A stretch of DNA of 64,000 nt, from NCBI RefSeq assembly GCF_004664715.2, contig NC_051063.1, forward strand, positions 119,216,629-119,280,628. The letters are read 5' to 3'. How positions within the stretch are numbered: the stretch's first letter is position 1; each line of letters opens with the position of its first letter. The position numbers and the translations under genes are program-made. The notes below the pieces were generated by a model, which saw nothing but the letters and a program-made list of their open reading frames with translations, was not told the DNA's origin and did not search any database. This DNA comes from Peromyscus leucopus (Eukaryota; Chordata; Mammalia; Rodentia; Cricetidae). Positions 49,020 to 60,750 of this stretch are shown here, piece after piece.

Positions 49020-49490
49020 ACCTGAGTTGGGGGTTGAAACAAGGCAATAAGGAAAGGTATGGGTTGGGATATGGTGGTTGTAACCAAGATAGTCAGGGGT
49101 ATCCCCAGGAAGGCACCCTACCTGGAGTATTGGTGCCTGGCATGACCTCTGGTCAAACAGGAGACCTGTGCCTGAATTAGGAGCTGGGACATGGTGAGGA
49201 GGAGCCAGGATGGATAGGGGCTATGTTATTTGGGCACTGAGAAAGGATGGGTGATCCATGGAAAGATGGCCTACTTGGACTTCTAGAGGCCAGCATGGCT
49301 TCTAGTCAAGCAGGTGCCTCTGTTGGAATTGCAAGCCAGGATATGGTGACATGAAGTGAAGGAGCAATTGACAGTAGAGTAGGCAAGCACTGAGAGGTTG
49401 GGGGAAGTTCATGCATGGGTGGCCTACCTAGAGTTCTGGCAGGAAGAATGGCCTCTAGTCCAGCAGGGTGTCTCCATTCTGTACCACATT
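49020..49490. repeat. Three tandem monomers of about 153 bp
   Basis: 'ctacctggagtattgg', 'ctacttggacttctag' and 'ctacctagagttctgg' recur at 49119, 49272 and 49425, each followed by 'gcatgrcytctrgtcaarcagg'-like sequence. A related line is found at about 62963 in the 5' UTR of the antisense L1, so these are probably orphan L1 promoter monomers. Confidence 0.65.
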
Positions 49491-49499
49491 TTTAATGAG

Positions 49500-50205
49500 G
49501 TTATTTATCTTCTGATGTCCAGTTGTCTTTTGTTTGTTTGTTTGTTTGTTTGTTTTCTTTATATAATTTAGATGTTAATGCTCTTGGATGCTTAGTTGCC
49601 CCCCCCAAAAAAAGTGCTTTCCCCCTGTTGTTGCTTTCACTCTGTCTGAATGATGGCATTCTTTGCCATAAAAAAGCTTTTCAGTTTCATGAGATATAAC
49701 TAATTTATTGAGTTTATAGGCTGCCAGTGTTGTGTTCAAAGACACTTTTGCTGTACCAATGAATTCAAGACTATTCCCTTATTTTTTATTTCATCATATT
49801 TAGTGTATCTTGTCTTAAGTTGAAGTCTTTGATATACTTAGCATTAAGCTTTGTGAAGGGTATAGGTAAATGTGTGTTCTTTATCATTCAGTTATACAGT
49901 TTGGCCAGCATCATTTTATGAAGATGCTTTCTAATTTTCCCAGTGTATATTTCTGGCTTCTTTATCAAAACTCAGTTACCCATAGGTCTATGGGCTTATG
50001 TATTGGTCTTCAATTCCATTCTATTGACTAAAATGTCTGTTTTGTGCCAATATCATGCTGTTTTTGTTTTTGTTTTTATAACAGCTGTGTAGTAAAATGT
50101 AAGATCAGGAATGGTGATATCACTAAGAGTTATCACATTATTTATGGTTGTTTAATCTATCCTGGACTTTTCTTTCTTTCCATATGAAACTACAAATTGA
50201 TTCAA
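49500..50205 (-). repeat. L1 ORF2 C-terminal fragment
   Basis: Reverse-complement ORF2 sequence ('agcttttcagtttcatgagatat', 'gccagcatcattttatgaagatgc', 'tgccaatatcatgctg'). 5'-truncated at about 50205. A (GTTT)n run is at 49531-49555. Confidence 0.8.
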
Positions 50206-51510
50206 GAAGCAAAACAATTAATTTATAAACAATGCCCTATATCATTTGACATATTAAACATTCACAGAACAGTAATAGCAGTGGGTTAATTGAAGAACTC
50301 ACTTTTAACAACACATATACGTCTCCAGTGCAGAATGACAGGGACCTAGAAAATATGCAATAACTACAGGCCTTTCTTGGGGAAAAGGGAGTAATTGTAG
50401 GAGATAAAGGAAGAAGACATAGCAGAAAAAAGTTATTCAAGTATGAAAAGCAGAAAAATAGAGGGAATATAGATGGTTCAGTAATTCAATACCAGATTCA
50501 CAGACACAAATCATATCTAGTTATTTGATTATGTACTATAGTCACAAAGCATGGCAGGAAACATAGAACATGAGGCAAAAGTTAAAACACTCATACACAA
50601 AATACTGAAATGATATGTTAAACTTAAATAGGATTATCAAACTGTCTAAAATTATATAAAATCAGTTATAACCAGTTAAAATATGTTAAGTGAAAGGCAA
50701 AACCTCAAGTGAATATATTAGAGAATTGTGACATATCAGAACAAATCTGAACATACAAGGACTCAGGGCCAGTTCTGTAATACCCACCTAAGTGTATAGG
50801 ATGATATGAATCAGTACAATCTAAGGGTCCATGTGAAGGAAAAAGAACTCATTCCTTTAAGGAAAAAGTTGTAGTTATAACCAACTTTATATCATTCAAT
50901 ATTTCATAGCCTCAAATAGAAAATGAAAAGTAGAAAACTGTGTGGAAGCAAGGAGGAAAGTAATAATTATTATTCTATTTGTATTATTTATGACTCATTA
51001 GAATTTTTAGAACTGTTGACACATATTCCTCATACCCATAGCAATATCATGACATTGGCCAGTAATGCCTCTATGTAAAAAAAAAAGGATAGCTATCTAG
51101 ATAGCAGATAATAACAAACTATTTTCTACATATGTTAAGTATTAGGATTACAGTATAAATGTATGAGGAGATCCAGTATTTGCCAGGACTTCTTTTCTGT
51201 TCTGTAGAATGCATACAGACTTTGACGGTGTTCACAGAAAACAGGGTAGAATTGTAGGAAACTTCAAAATGACAGAATCCTACTGGTAGACAATACACCC
51301 CAACCACCTCAAAGAAATAAAATAAAACCTTTAAAATCCTTATATTCATTGCCATGTCTCATATCCTAATATGCCACAATAATAGGACCTGTGTGCATCA
51401 TCATAACCATGGGTTAGGAAAAATAATCCAGTGCTAAATCCACACTAAGTGTGATTAAGATTTTCATGTTTGGAACCTAATCTCTCATGAATAGTGTCCT
51501 CTATTTTTAG
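50206..51510 (+). other. End of putative V2R intron 1, unassigned
   Basis: No repeat recognised and only short frames. The last bases form a polypyrimidine/acceptor (ctctatttttag) before exon 2. Low repeat content next to the exons suggests original V2R locus sequence. Confidence 0.4.
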
Positions 51511-51787
51511 GTTGACACCAAAGAACATCCACTTGATATTCTCTCTTTATTTTGCCATGGAAGAAATCAACAGGAACCCTCATATTTTACCAAACATTTC
51601 TCTGCTAGTTAACATTAACTGTGATCCAATTGCTAGTCATGTAAAAACCAGTTTGTCCTCAAGAAGAAAACATTTTCCTAACTACTACTGCACAAAACAG
51701 AGAAGATACTTAATTGTACTTACAGGACCACTGTGGAGAAAATCTGCCATTCTTGTGCCACTTCGGTACACCTCCAGAACTCCAGAG
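51511..51787 (+). CDS. Vmn2r: V2R exon 2 (ectodomain lobe 1)
   Basis: 277 bp, open throughout. The first base completes a codon with the phase-2 exon 1. It contains the V2R signature FAMEEINRNPHILPNISLL (helix of lobe 1 and an N-glycosylation site NIS) and, near the end, LTGPLW. Acceptor 'ctctatttttag', donor gtaaga at 51788, phase 0. An upstream GTG/Met-like reading from 51494 belongs to the intron. Confidence 0.9.
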
Positions 51788-52168
51788 GTAAGACTGGGTG
51801 GATTACTTTAAATGAATTACTTTTTCCCTTCAAGTTAACTTTCTGGGTGCCAAAAGCAACTGGTACTGGGCAAGTACTGGGTGTGTTCCTATTCTGATCC
51901 ATAAACCATAAACACTCAAATATTTTCTGTGGGGAAACATAACTTTATCACAAATGGGCATGGGGAAACTGTGAAATGTTTTACCTGAAAACTTAGGTTA
52001 TCTGTACTTGTTTAGATAATCACAAGAAATTAGATATGATTTTAATAATTAAATGAAGAATTCATACTTTCTAATTCTCCCCACATTTGCTTAGCACACT
52101 TAGATCTTAGACTTAGTGGTATTCATTCCAACATCTTCATATTGTTGCTTATGTTCTATGTCTTTCAG

Positions 52169-52974
52169 CTTTACTATGGTCATTTTCAACCTCTCCTGAA
52201 TATTCATGAACGAAATCCTCATCTCTACCAAATATCTCCCAAGGACACATCTCTAGCACTAGCTATGCTCTCGCTAGTGGCTCACTTCAAATGGAACTGG
52301 GTGGGGATGATCATTTCAGATGACGACCATGGAATTCAATTTCTTTCTGAATGGAGAGGAGAGATGCAAAGAAACATTGTCTGTTTAGCATTTGTGACTA
52401 TGATCTCAACAGATTCAATGTTATACTTTAAAATGTTAAATAAGTATTATAACCAGATCATGACATCATCAGCAAAAGCTGTGATCGTTAATGGAGACAA
52501 AGAATCTCATCTAAAGTGGAACTTTATCCTATGGCAATCTCTAAACATTCGGAGAATCTGGGTCAGTGTGTCACAATTTGATATGATCACAGTAAGAGGA
52601 GATTTCTTGCTTAAATCCCACATGGGACTCTCATTTTTTCACATCAGCATTCTGAGGTATCTGGTTTTAAGCAATTTCTTCAGACAGTGCATCCTTCAAA
52701 CTACAGTACTGAAATTTCTCTTGCAAAACTGTGGTGGACTTATTTTAAGTGTTCTTTACCATCATCTAATTGTAACAAACTGAAGTATTGTTCAACAGAA
52801 ACCCTACTGAAATGGTTATTTAGGACACCATCTGGAATGGCCATGAGTGATACGACTTATAACTTATATAATGCTGTGTTTGCTGTGGCCCACTCACTCC
52901 ATGAGGTGCTTCTGCAACAAGTAGACACATGGTCCAGTAATGCTGGGAAGGAACTGGAATTTGACCCCTGGAAG
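52169..52974 (+). pseudogene. Vmn2r: V2R exon 3 with one-base deletion
   Basis: 806 bp (807 would keep frame). Acceptor 'tatgtctttcag', donor gtagtg at 52975. The first frame (from LYYGHFQPLL) covers the lobe 1/lobe 2 hinge with WNWVGMIISDDDHGIQFLSE and MTSSAKAVIV. At the T6 run 52634-52639 the frame shifts by one: adding one T would restore reading into HQHSEVSGFKQFLQTV, then KLWWTYFKCS, DTTYNLYNAVFAVAHSLHE and QQVDTW to the exon end. No other defect is seen. A 213-codon and a 122-codon open frame represent the two parts. Confidence 0.92.
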
Positions 52975-53690
52975 GTAGTGTGTCTTACACTGAATTGCAT
53001 GTGTCTCATAGAGATGATGTTCTTAAAGGGAACCATAAGTTCTAAATGCATGTAAATAAGGAATCTTTTTCCTAAATGCATATGTGCCTGTACCCTAGCA
53101 CTGCATGTGAGGTAGATCATGTTAGTATCATCAATGATGATGCACTAAACACTGGCATCCAAGTCAGCATTTTACAATCTAAGTCAAGAAATACTGCTTA
53201 GAGGTTTCCACCATACACACATCTCATATTTTTAACATTTGAAAAAAAATATTTTCTCATGAAGTTATTAATGATAATAAGAAAATGACTTGTCTTTTTG
53301 TGATAAAAAAGTTACTGATCAATGTAATGAAGAGACACAAAATAATGTTAAGTAGTTTTGTCACTTTTTAACCCATTGGGAATCTCAATTCCCTAGGTTA
53401 TGATCAAATAACTGTTAGTAGAAAGAAGTAGGGAATGTGTCACTACTCTTCAAGAATACATTTAAGGTGTGCATGTGTTGATATGTGTTGAGGCATGAAC
53501 TCCAGCAAGAAAATTGTATTTTTAAAGCATATTGATCTTTATACATACTTTGAATTTCTTCTTTTCTATTACTGAGTACTTATAATAGTTATATTTTAGG
53601 AAAGGCTAATGAAAATTAAGGTCATTACAAACATATTTTCTGGCCTAATGTGTAGGCCAGGTTGAAACTAATATGACCAATGTGTTTTAG

Positions 53691-53918
53691 GTGTTCTCTT
53701 TCCTGAAGAACATACAATTTGTAAATCCTGCTGGAGATCTTGTAAACATGAACCAGGAAGTAAAACTGGATGCAGAGTATGACATTTTCTATATCATGGA
53801 TTTTCCACCAAATTTTGGACTTAAGGTGAAAATAGGAAAGTTTTCTGGACGTTCTCTATATTATCAGCAATTGTATATGTCTGATGAAATGATACAATGG
53901 GCTACTGGTCTTAGACAG
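53691..53918 (+). CDS. Vmn2r: V2R exon 4
   Basis: 228 bp, exactly 76 codons, phase 0 on both sides. Encodes FLKNIQFVNPAGDLVNMNQE, YDIFYIMDFPPNFGLKVKIG and LYMSDEMIQWATG, all V2R landmarks of the late ectodomain. Acceptor 'caatgtgttttag', donor gtaatt at 53919. The first codon is GTG where many relatives have ATG; this has no consequence inside the protein. Confidence 0.95.
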
Positions 53919-54110
53919 GTAATTGTGTCTTAATACTAATGCTTTATATGTGACATAAGTACCTAAAATTAAATGATCTGCTTATGATTCCTCATGGGAT
54001 AAGATGGGATAAAGCACTTTGACACTTATTACCATCTCTCCCTTTCTCTCTGTCTCTCTGTCTCTATCTTTCTGTCTTTCTTTCTCTCTCTCAATTGACA
54101 ATATATATTA
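53919..54110 (+). other. Start of V2R intron 4 with pyrimidine-rich repeat
   Basis: Intron sequence with a (CT)n/(CTGT)n tract at 54036-54093. Confidence 0.6.
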
Positions 54111-54276
54111 TCCATACATTCATTATATTTTATTTAAAAACAATGAGATTTTGTTCTATTTTTTCTTCTATTGAAGATAGATTCTTTTCTCATACAATAT
54201 ATCCTGACTATAGTTTACCCTTCCTGTACTCCTTCCAGTTTCTCCCTCCTCTTCCTCCCTCAAGAGGCACTCCCTT

Positions 54277-54436
54277 GCCGGGCGGTGTGGCACACGCCTT
54301 TAATCCCAGCACTCGGGAGGCAGAGCCAGGCGGATCTCTGTGAGTTCGAGGCAAGCCTGGGCTACCAAGTGAGATCCAGGAAAGGCGCAAAGCTACACAG
54401 AGAAACCCTGTCTCTAAAAAAACCAAAAAAAAAAAA
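54277..54436 (+). repeat. B1 SINE with target duplication
   Basis: Young B1 ('gccgggcggtgtggcacacg', right half 'aaaggcgcaaagctacacag') with an A14 tail, flanked by aagaggcactccctt (54262-54276) and aagaggcactcctt (54437-54450). It lies in the L1 3' UTR. The overlapping 70-100-codon frames on both strands are SINE-derived. Confidence 0.95.
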
Positions 54437-56954
54437 AAGAGGCACTCCTTTTCTGTTTCTCAGTAGAAAATAACAGGCTTCTTGGAGATAGCAACCAATC
54501 ATAACAAAAGAAAGTAGAATAAAATGAAGGAAAAACTATCATATTGAAGTTGGACATGCATGCCAACAGAAAGAAAAGAATCCCAAGAGTTGGCACAAGA
54601 GTCAGAGACCCACTTATTCTCACAGTCAGGGGTCTCACAAAATTCTAACCTAATACTTTAATCTAGACCTTTTACAGACCCATGTAGGTTCTGTGCTTGC
54701 TGCTTCAGTCCCTGTGAGCTCATATGTGGCTTGCTTAATTGACTCAAAACACCTTGTTCTCCTGATGTCCTCTGTCTCTTCTGGCTCTCACAATTTTTCC
54801 ACCTCCTCTTCTACAGGATTCCTTGCACTCAAATTGGAGGTATTTGATGGAGACTTCAAACTTAGACTCTCCACATAATATGTAAATGTGGGTTTCTGAA
54901 TCTGTTCTCATCTCCTGCTGGAGGAAGCTTCTCTGATGATGACTAGTTAAGGCACTGATCTGTGAATATCGCAGAACATTCATGGATGCTATGTGAAATT
55001 AAGTTAATTATAAAATAAAAATATATAAAAAAGAACCATATTATTGACTTTTGTTTTTAGACCAACTGGTATTGGTCTCTGAGCTATCGAGTCTTTGCTT
55101 CATGTTTACCCAAGTTGTGGCAGGTATGACTTTCTTCTCATGGAGTGGGCTATATGTCAACTTGGACAGTTGTATACTCCCATGAGTTCTGTGCCACCAT
55201 AAACCTAGCATATTTTGTTGGCAGGATGTATTTTAGGTGAAGTTCTGTGACTGGGTTGGTGTCCATTTATTTTTTTGGTAGCCTGAAAACTGCCTTCTGC
55301 AACAAACAGAGTAGAATGTAGGATGAACAACTTGACTTCTCCATTTTCAATGTATTGTAGTGCGTTGCAATGCATGTTCTCCTCAACAAGGAAGCCCCAC
55401 TGTCAGTTTGCAGAGAGCAATGTTTTGTCTAAGCAACAGCCTTTATTGTTTGGAGATTTCCATGGGATCCCCTTAGCCAACAATTCATTGAATGCATCCT
55501 AGTTCTACAATTGGAAGTCTAGCTTCACTACACAAGGTGGTCATTTGGGACTCTTTGTTCTTCATTACTAGTAGTCCTCATTATGATTACCTTCATAGAT
55601 TCCAGGAAGTTTCCATTGCTCTAGGTCTCCACACCACTCCTCAAAAAGCCCTCCTAATTCCAAATATCTATTCAATAACTCTCTCCTTCTACCCTATCTC
55701 CTCCTACATGGTTCCCCCACTCTCGTCCACCAGGCACAGTCTACAAATAAAATTTATTCTGCTTCTCTCTCCCAGGGAGATCCCTTTTTTGTCCAATGCC
55801 ACCTCTTTATCTAACTTCTCTGGGTCTATAGAGCCTAGTTATCATATATTTAAAGGCTAATATTTGCTGATAAGTGAATACATGCCATAATTATCTTTCT
55901 GGATCTGTGTTACCTCACTCAGAATGGTTCTTTTGTAGTTTCGTCCATTTGCCTGCAAATTTCATAACATTTTTTTCTTTTAAAACCTAAGTAATATTTC
56001 ATTGTGTAAGTATACAACATTTCTTTATTCTGCTGAGGGACATATGGGTTGCTTCTAGTGTCTGATTATCATGAACAAATCTTCAATGAAGGAAATTGAT
56101 CAAGTGTCCTTGTGGTAATATGGAGTGTCCTTCAGTTATATGCTGAAAATAGTATATCTGGGTCTAGAGATACTTATTGTCATATTTCTGAGAAAATGAT
56201 ATTTTGATTTCCTTGCTGGATATACAATTAGCACTCCCCCTGGTAATGGAATGGTGATCCCCTTTTTTCACATCCTTACCAGCAAGAGATATCATTTGTG
56301 TTATTAAACTTAGCCAATGTGACAGGTGTAAGATGGAATCCCAAAGTAGTTTTATTTGGTATTTCTCTGATGGCTAAGGATGTTGAACATTTCTTCAATT
56401 GTTTCTCAGCTATTTGAGATTCTTCACTGAGAATTTCCTGTGTAGGTCTTTTCCCATTTTTAATTGGATTATTTGGTTTTTTATTAATTGATCATTTGAG
56501 TCGCTTGAATTCCTTCTATATTTTAGATATTAGTCCTCTGTCAACTGTTGAGTTGGTAAAGACCTTTCTTTTATTCTGTAGACTGCCTCTCTATCTAGTT
56601 GATGATATCCTTTGCCTTACATAAGTTTTTCAGTTTCAAAAGGTTCCATTTAATTGGCAGTCTTTGTGCCTGCATTATCAGTATTCTATACAGAAAGTCA
56701 TTTCATGTGCCAATACCTCCAAGGCAATTCCCCACTTTCCCTTCTATCAGGTTCATTTTATCTGTTTTGTTGTTGTTGTTGTTGTATTTGATGTCTTTGA
56801 TCCACTTGGAATTGAGATTTTTGCAGAGTGTTAAATGTGGGTGTTTTGTATTCTGCTACATACAGACATCTAGTTTGACCAGCACGATTTGTTGAAGATG
56901 CTGTCTTTTTTCCAGTGTGTGTTTCTGGCTTCTGTGTCAAAAATCAGATGTTCA

Positions 56955-57100
56955 GCCAGGTGGTGGTAGGGCATGCCTTTAATTCCAGCACTAGGGAGGC
57001 AGAGACAGTCGGATCTCTGTAAGTTTGAGGCCAGCCTGGTCTCCAAAGTTCCAGGAAAGGCTCAAAGCTACACAGAGAAACCCTGTCTCGAAAAACCAAA
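56955..57100 (+). repeat. B1 SINE with target duplication
   Basis: 'gccaggtggtggtagggcat' to 'ctgtctcgaaaaacc', flanked by aaaaatcagatgt (56938-56951 region) and aaaaatcagatgt (57101-57113). Confidence 0.92.
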
Positions 57101-57489
57101 AAAAATCAGATGTCCATGTGTATCTGAACTTATATCTGGTCTTCAGTTAAATTACATTGATCAGTATCTGTTCTTATGCCAATACCATGTGGTTTTAATG
57201 ATTATAGCTCTGTAGTACAACTTGAAACCAGTGATGCTGATACTTCCAGCTGGTCTTTTACTGTTCAGGATTGTTTTTGCTCTCTTGAGGTTATTATTTG
57301 TCCATATGAAATTGTGAATTGTCCTTTCAAGGTCTGTAAAGAATTGCATTGGAATTTTTATGGTTGCTGTGTTGAATCTGTTGATTGCTTGTGGAGGATT
57401 ACCATTTTTACTATGTTAAACCTACCAATCCATGAACATGGGAGATCTTTCCATTTCTTTTTTATTTGAAAAGCAGCATGCAGATTTGT

Positions 57490-58335
57490 GTTAGTATGGC
57501 ATTTTTATTTATTTTTTCCCTTTTATTTTATTTTACAATACCATTCAGTTCTACATATCAGCCACAGATTCCCTTGTTCTCCCCCTCCTGCCCCTCCCCC
57601 TCCCCCCAGCCCACTGCCCATTCCCACCTCCTCCAGGGCAAAGCCTCCCCAGGACTGAGATTGACCTGGTAGACTCAGTCCAGGCAGGTCAAGTCCTTCC
57701 CTCCAAGACTGAGCCAAGCATCCCTACCTAAGTCCCAGGTTTCAAAGAGCTAACTCATGCAATGAGCCAGGACCCGGTACCACTGCCTAGATGCCTCCCA
57801 AACAGATCAAGCCAATCAACTGTCTCACCTATTCAGAGGGCCTGATCCAGTTGGGGCCCCTCAGCCTTTGGTTCATAGCTCATGAGTTTCCATTCGTTTG
57901 GCTATTTGTCCCTGTGCTTTATCCAACCTTGGTTTCAACAATTCTCGCTCATATAAACCCTCCTCTTTCTCGCTAATTAGACTCCCGGCCCTCCACTGGG
58001 GTCCTAGCTGTGGATCTCTGCATCCAGATTCCTCAGTCCTTGGATGGGGTTTCTGGCAAGACTATTAGGGTGTTTGACCATCCCAACACCAGAGTAGATC
58101 AGTTCCGGCTATCTCTCGACCATTTCCAGCAGTCTATTGTGGGGGTATCTTTGTGGATTTCTGTGTGCCTCTCTAGCACTTTGTTTCTTCCTTTCCTCAC
58201 ATGGTCTTCATTTACCATGGTCTCCTATTCCTTGTTCTCCCTCTCTGTTCTTAATCCACCTGGGATCTCCCGCTCCCACAGGCTCTCTTTCCCTTGACCC
58301 TCGCACTTTATTTTCTTATTTCTTTTTCAATTTAT
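57490..58335 (-). mobile_element. 5'-truncated L1 3' UTR nested in the larger L1
   Basis: On the minus strand this ends with a G-rich tract (reverse of 57580-57610), 'gtagaactgaatggtattg' and an A-rich tail (57500-57540). It is a rodent L1 3' UTR, inserted into ORF2 of the older element, which continues on both sides. Plus-strand frames of 83-95 codons here are pyrimidine-rich by-products. Confidence 0.75.
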
Positions 58336-60005
58336 TTCCCCAAAGACTGAAACTTTTTATCATAGAAATATTTCCCTTGCTTGCTTAGAGTTTACTCAAA
58401 ATATTTTATATTATTTGATGGTATTGTGAAAGGTGTTGTTTCCCTGACTTCTTTTTGTTTGTCATTTGTACATAGATAGCCTGTTGATACTTTTTATTAA
58501 TATTGTATCTAGCCACTTTGCTGAAAATGTTTATCAGCTGTAGGAGTTCCCTGGTGGATTTTTTAAATGTCATTTAGGCATACTATCATATCCTCTGCAA
58601 ATAATGATACTTTGTATCACTTTGCTCTATTTCAAATATCTGACTGTTATAGCTAAAACATCAAGTAAAATTTTTAATAGATATAAGGAGAGTGGACAAC
58701 CTTGTCTTGTTACTGATTTTAGTAGAATTGTCAGTTTCTTTCCATTAATTTAAATATTGGCTATAGGCTTACTGTAAATTACCTTATTGTATTTACTTAT
58801 GGCCCTTATATCCCTAATATCTTCAGGTCTTTATCATGAAGGAATATTGGATATTGTCAGAGGCCTTTTGTGCATCTAATGAGATAAACCTATGGTTTTA
58901 TTTCTTTCAGTTTATTCATATAGTGGGTTACAGTTACTGATTTCCCTATGTTGAAACATCTCTGCATCTCCTGGATGAAAGCTACTTGGTGATGGATAAT
59001 AACCTTTTTTATATGTTCTTGGATTTTGTTTGCATGTATTTAATTGAGTATTTTTGAATCTATTTTATAAGGAAAATTGGCCTGTAATTCTTTCTTTATT
59101 GACTCTTTATATGGTTTTGATATTAGGGTAACTGGATTCATGAACTGGGCAATGCTCCTTCTGTTCCAATTTTGGAAAATAATTTGGAAAATATTAGAGT
59201 TAACTCTTTGACAGTCTTATAAAATTCTATGCTGAAACCACACAGCCATAACTTTTTTGTTTGTTTTGTTTAGTTTTGTTTTCTTTTGTTTGATTGCCAA
59301 AGTTTTTTCATTTGGTTGGTTGGGTTTTTTGGTTTTTTGGTTTGTTTGGTTTGGTTTGTTTGTTGATTGGTTTGTTGGTTTGGCTTGAGTTTTTTCTCCT
59401 TCTTGACTAGAAGAATTTTAATGACAGCTTTGATTTCACTAAATGTTAGAGGTTTGTTTAAATTGTTAAACTGATCTTGATTTAACTTTAGTAAGCTGTA
59501 TCTTTTGAGAGAACTGGCCATTTCTTTTACATGTTCCATTTTGGAGGAGTACAGGTTATTAAAGAATGTCCTCTGGAGTACAGGTTTTCCAGTTATTTAC
59601 TTATGATTTTCTGATTTTCCTCACTCTCTGTGGATATGGCCTTATTTCTTTTTTTATTTGTTAATTTAATTATTCTCTCTCTGTCTATCTTGTTGACTTT
59701 CTCAAAGACCAGCTCTTTGTTTCATTGACTCTTTGCATTATTCTCTTTTTTCCTATTTTATAGATTTCAGCCTTCAGTTTGATTATCTCTTGCCATCTAC
59801 TACTCTGGTGTGAGTTTATTGCTGTCTTATAGAGCTTTTAGGTGAGCTGTTAAGCGGATAGTATGAGATCTCTCCAATTTCTTTATGAAGGCAATTACTG
59901 CTAGGAACTTTTCTCTTTGCTGCACTTTCATAGTGTCGCATGGGGTTTGCTGTGTATGCAGTTTCACTGAATTCTAGGAAAATTCAAATTTGTTTTCTGA
60001 CTCTT

Positions 60006-60170
60006 TTTTTTTTTTTTTTTTGGTTTTTCGAGACAGGGTTTCTCTGTGTAGCTTTGCGCCTTTCCTGGAGCTCACTTGGTAGCCCAGGCTGGCCTCGAAC
60101 TTACAGAGATCCGCTTGGCTCTGCCTCCCGAGTGCTGGGATTAAAGGCGTGTGCCACCAATGCCTGGCTC
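60006..60170 (-). repeat. B1 SINE with 13-bp target duplication
   Basis: Reverse-complement B1 with a T18 tail, flanked by ttttctgactctt at 59993-60005 and 60171-60183. Little diverged; inserted into L1 ORF2. Confidence 0.95.
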
Positions 60171-60374
60171 TTTTCTGACTCTTATCTTGACTCATTTTTC
60201 ATTCAGTAGAGAGTTGTTCAATTTTCATGAGTTTGTAGGCTTTCTGGGGTTTTTTTCCTGTTGTTGTTGATTTTCAGATTTAATACCTGGTGGTCTAATA
60301 GACTACATGAAATTATTTCAGTTTTCTTCTCTCTGTTCAGACTTGCTTTGTGTCTGAATATTGGTGAAATTATT

Positions 60375-60750
60375 GAGACAACTCCACGTAGTTAAAAGGG
60401 AGGTTTATTTTGTGGTGTAATTCACAAATGAAGGGATAGGACAGGGTCTGTGAAAGGGGTAGCACAGGCTGGCAGTGTTCTCTGAAGAACTCTGCTCCAT
60501 CTACCTCCAGCATCCAAGGTCCAAGGAACCAAGAGGGCAGGCATCCAGATCTCCGGTCTTCAGGGTCCAGATGTCTGGTCTTCCGGTCTTCATGCCTTGT
60601 AGGCATGACAGTTACTGAAGCCTCAATGGGGGTTGGAACTTCCAGATCAAAGCTGGAATGGCTACCCACTACATCTGAATATGTGGAAATTTTTGGAGAA
60701 AGCTCCATGAGGTGCAGAGTATAGAAGAATTCTTTTGTGTTTGTGTGAAT
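60375..60750. repeat. Unnamed insert in L1 ORF2
   Basis: L1 ORF2 homology stops near 60375 and resumes near 60750 ('ttaggtccattttgtgtataatg'). The insert ('ccacgtagttaaaagggagg', 'ctccggtcttcagggtccag') is GC-richer, has a short repeated 'ggtcttc' region and resembles a rodent repeat that I cannot name. The 155-codon minus frame at 60370-60837 runs across both junctions and is chimeric. Confidence 0.5.

Larger units (their letters stand above)
51511..53918 (+). pseudogene. Vmn2r: V2R vomeronasal receptor, exons 2-4 region
   Basis: This is the core of a type 2 vomeronasal receptor gene. Exons 2 (51511-51787), 3 (52169-52974) and 4 (53691-53918) encode the Venus-flytrap ectodomain (ANF-receptor fold) that binds peptide pheromones on sensory microvilli. 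Splice sites are all AG/GT and the phases (2, 0, 0, 0) are those of family C V2R genes. Exon 5 follows at 63325 and the seven-helix exon lies outside. Apart from one missing base in exon 3 (T6 run at 52634-52639) no stop or frame change is seen in these three exons. Either the gene died recently or the base is an assembly error. Subfamily not assigned; sequence is of the large V2R family A type. Confidence 0.85.
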
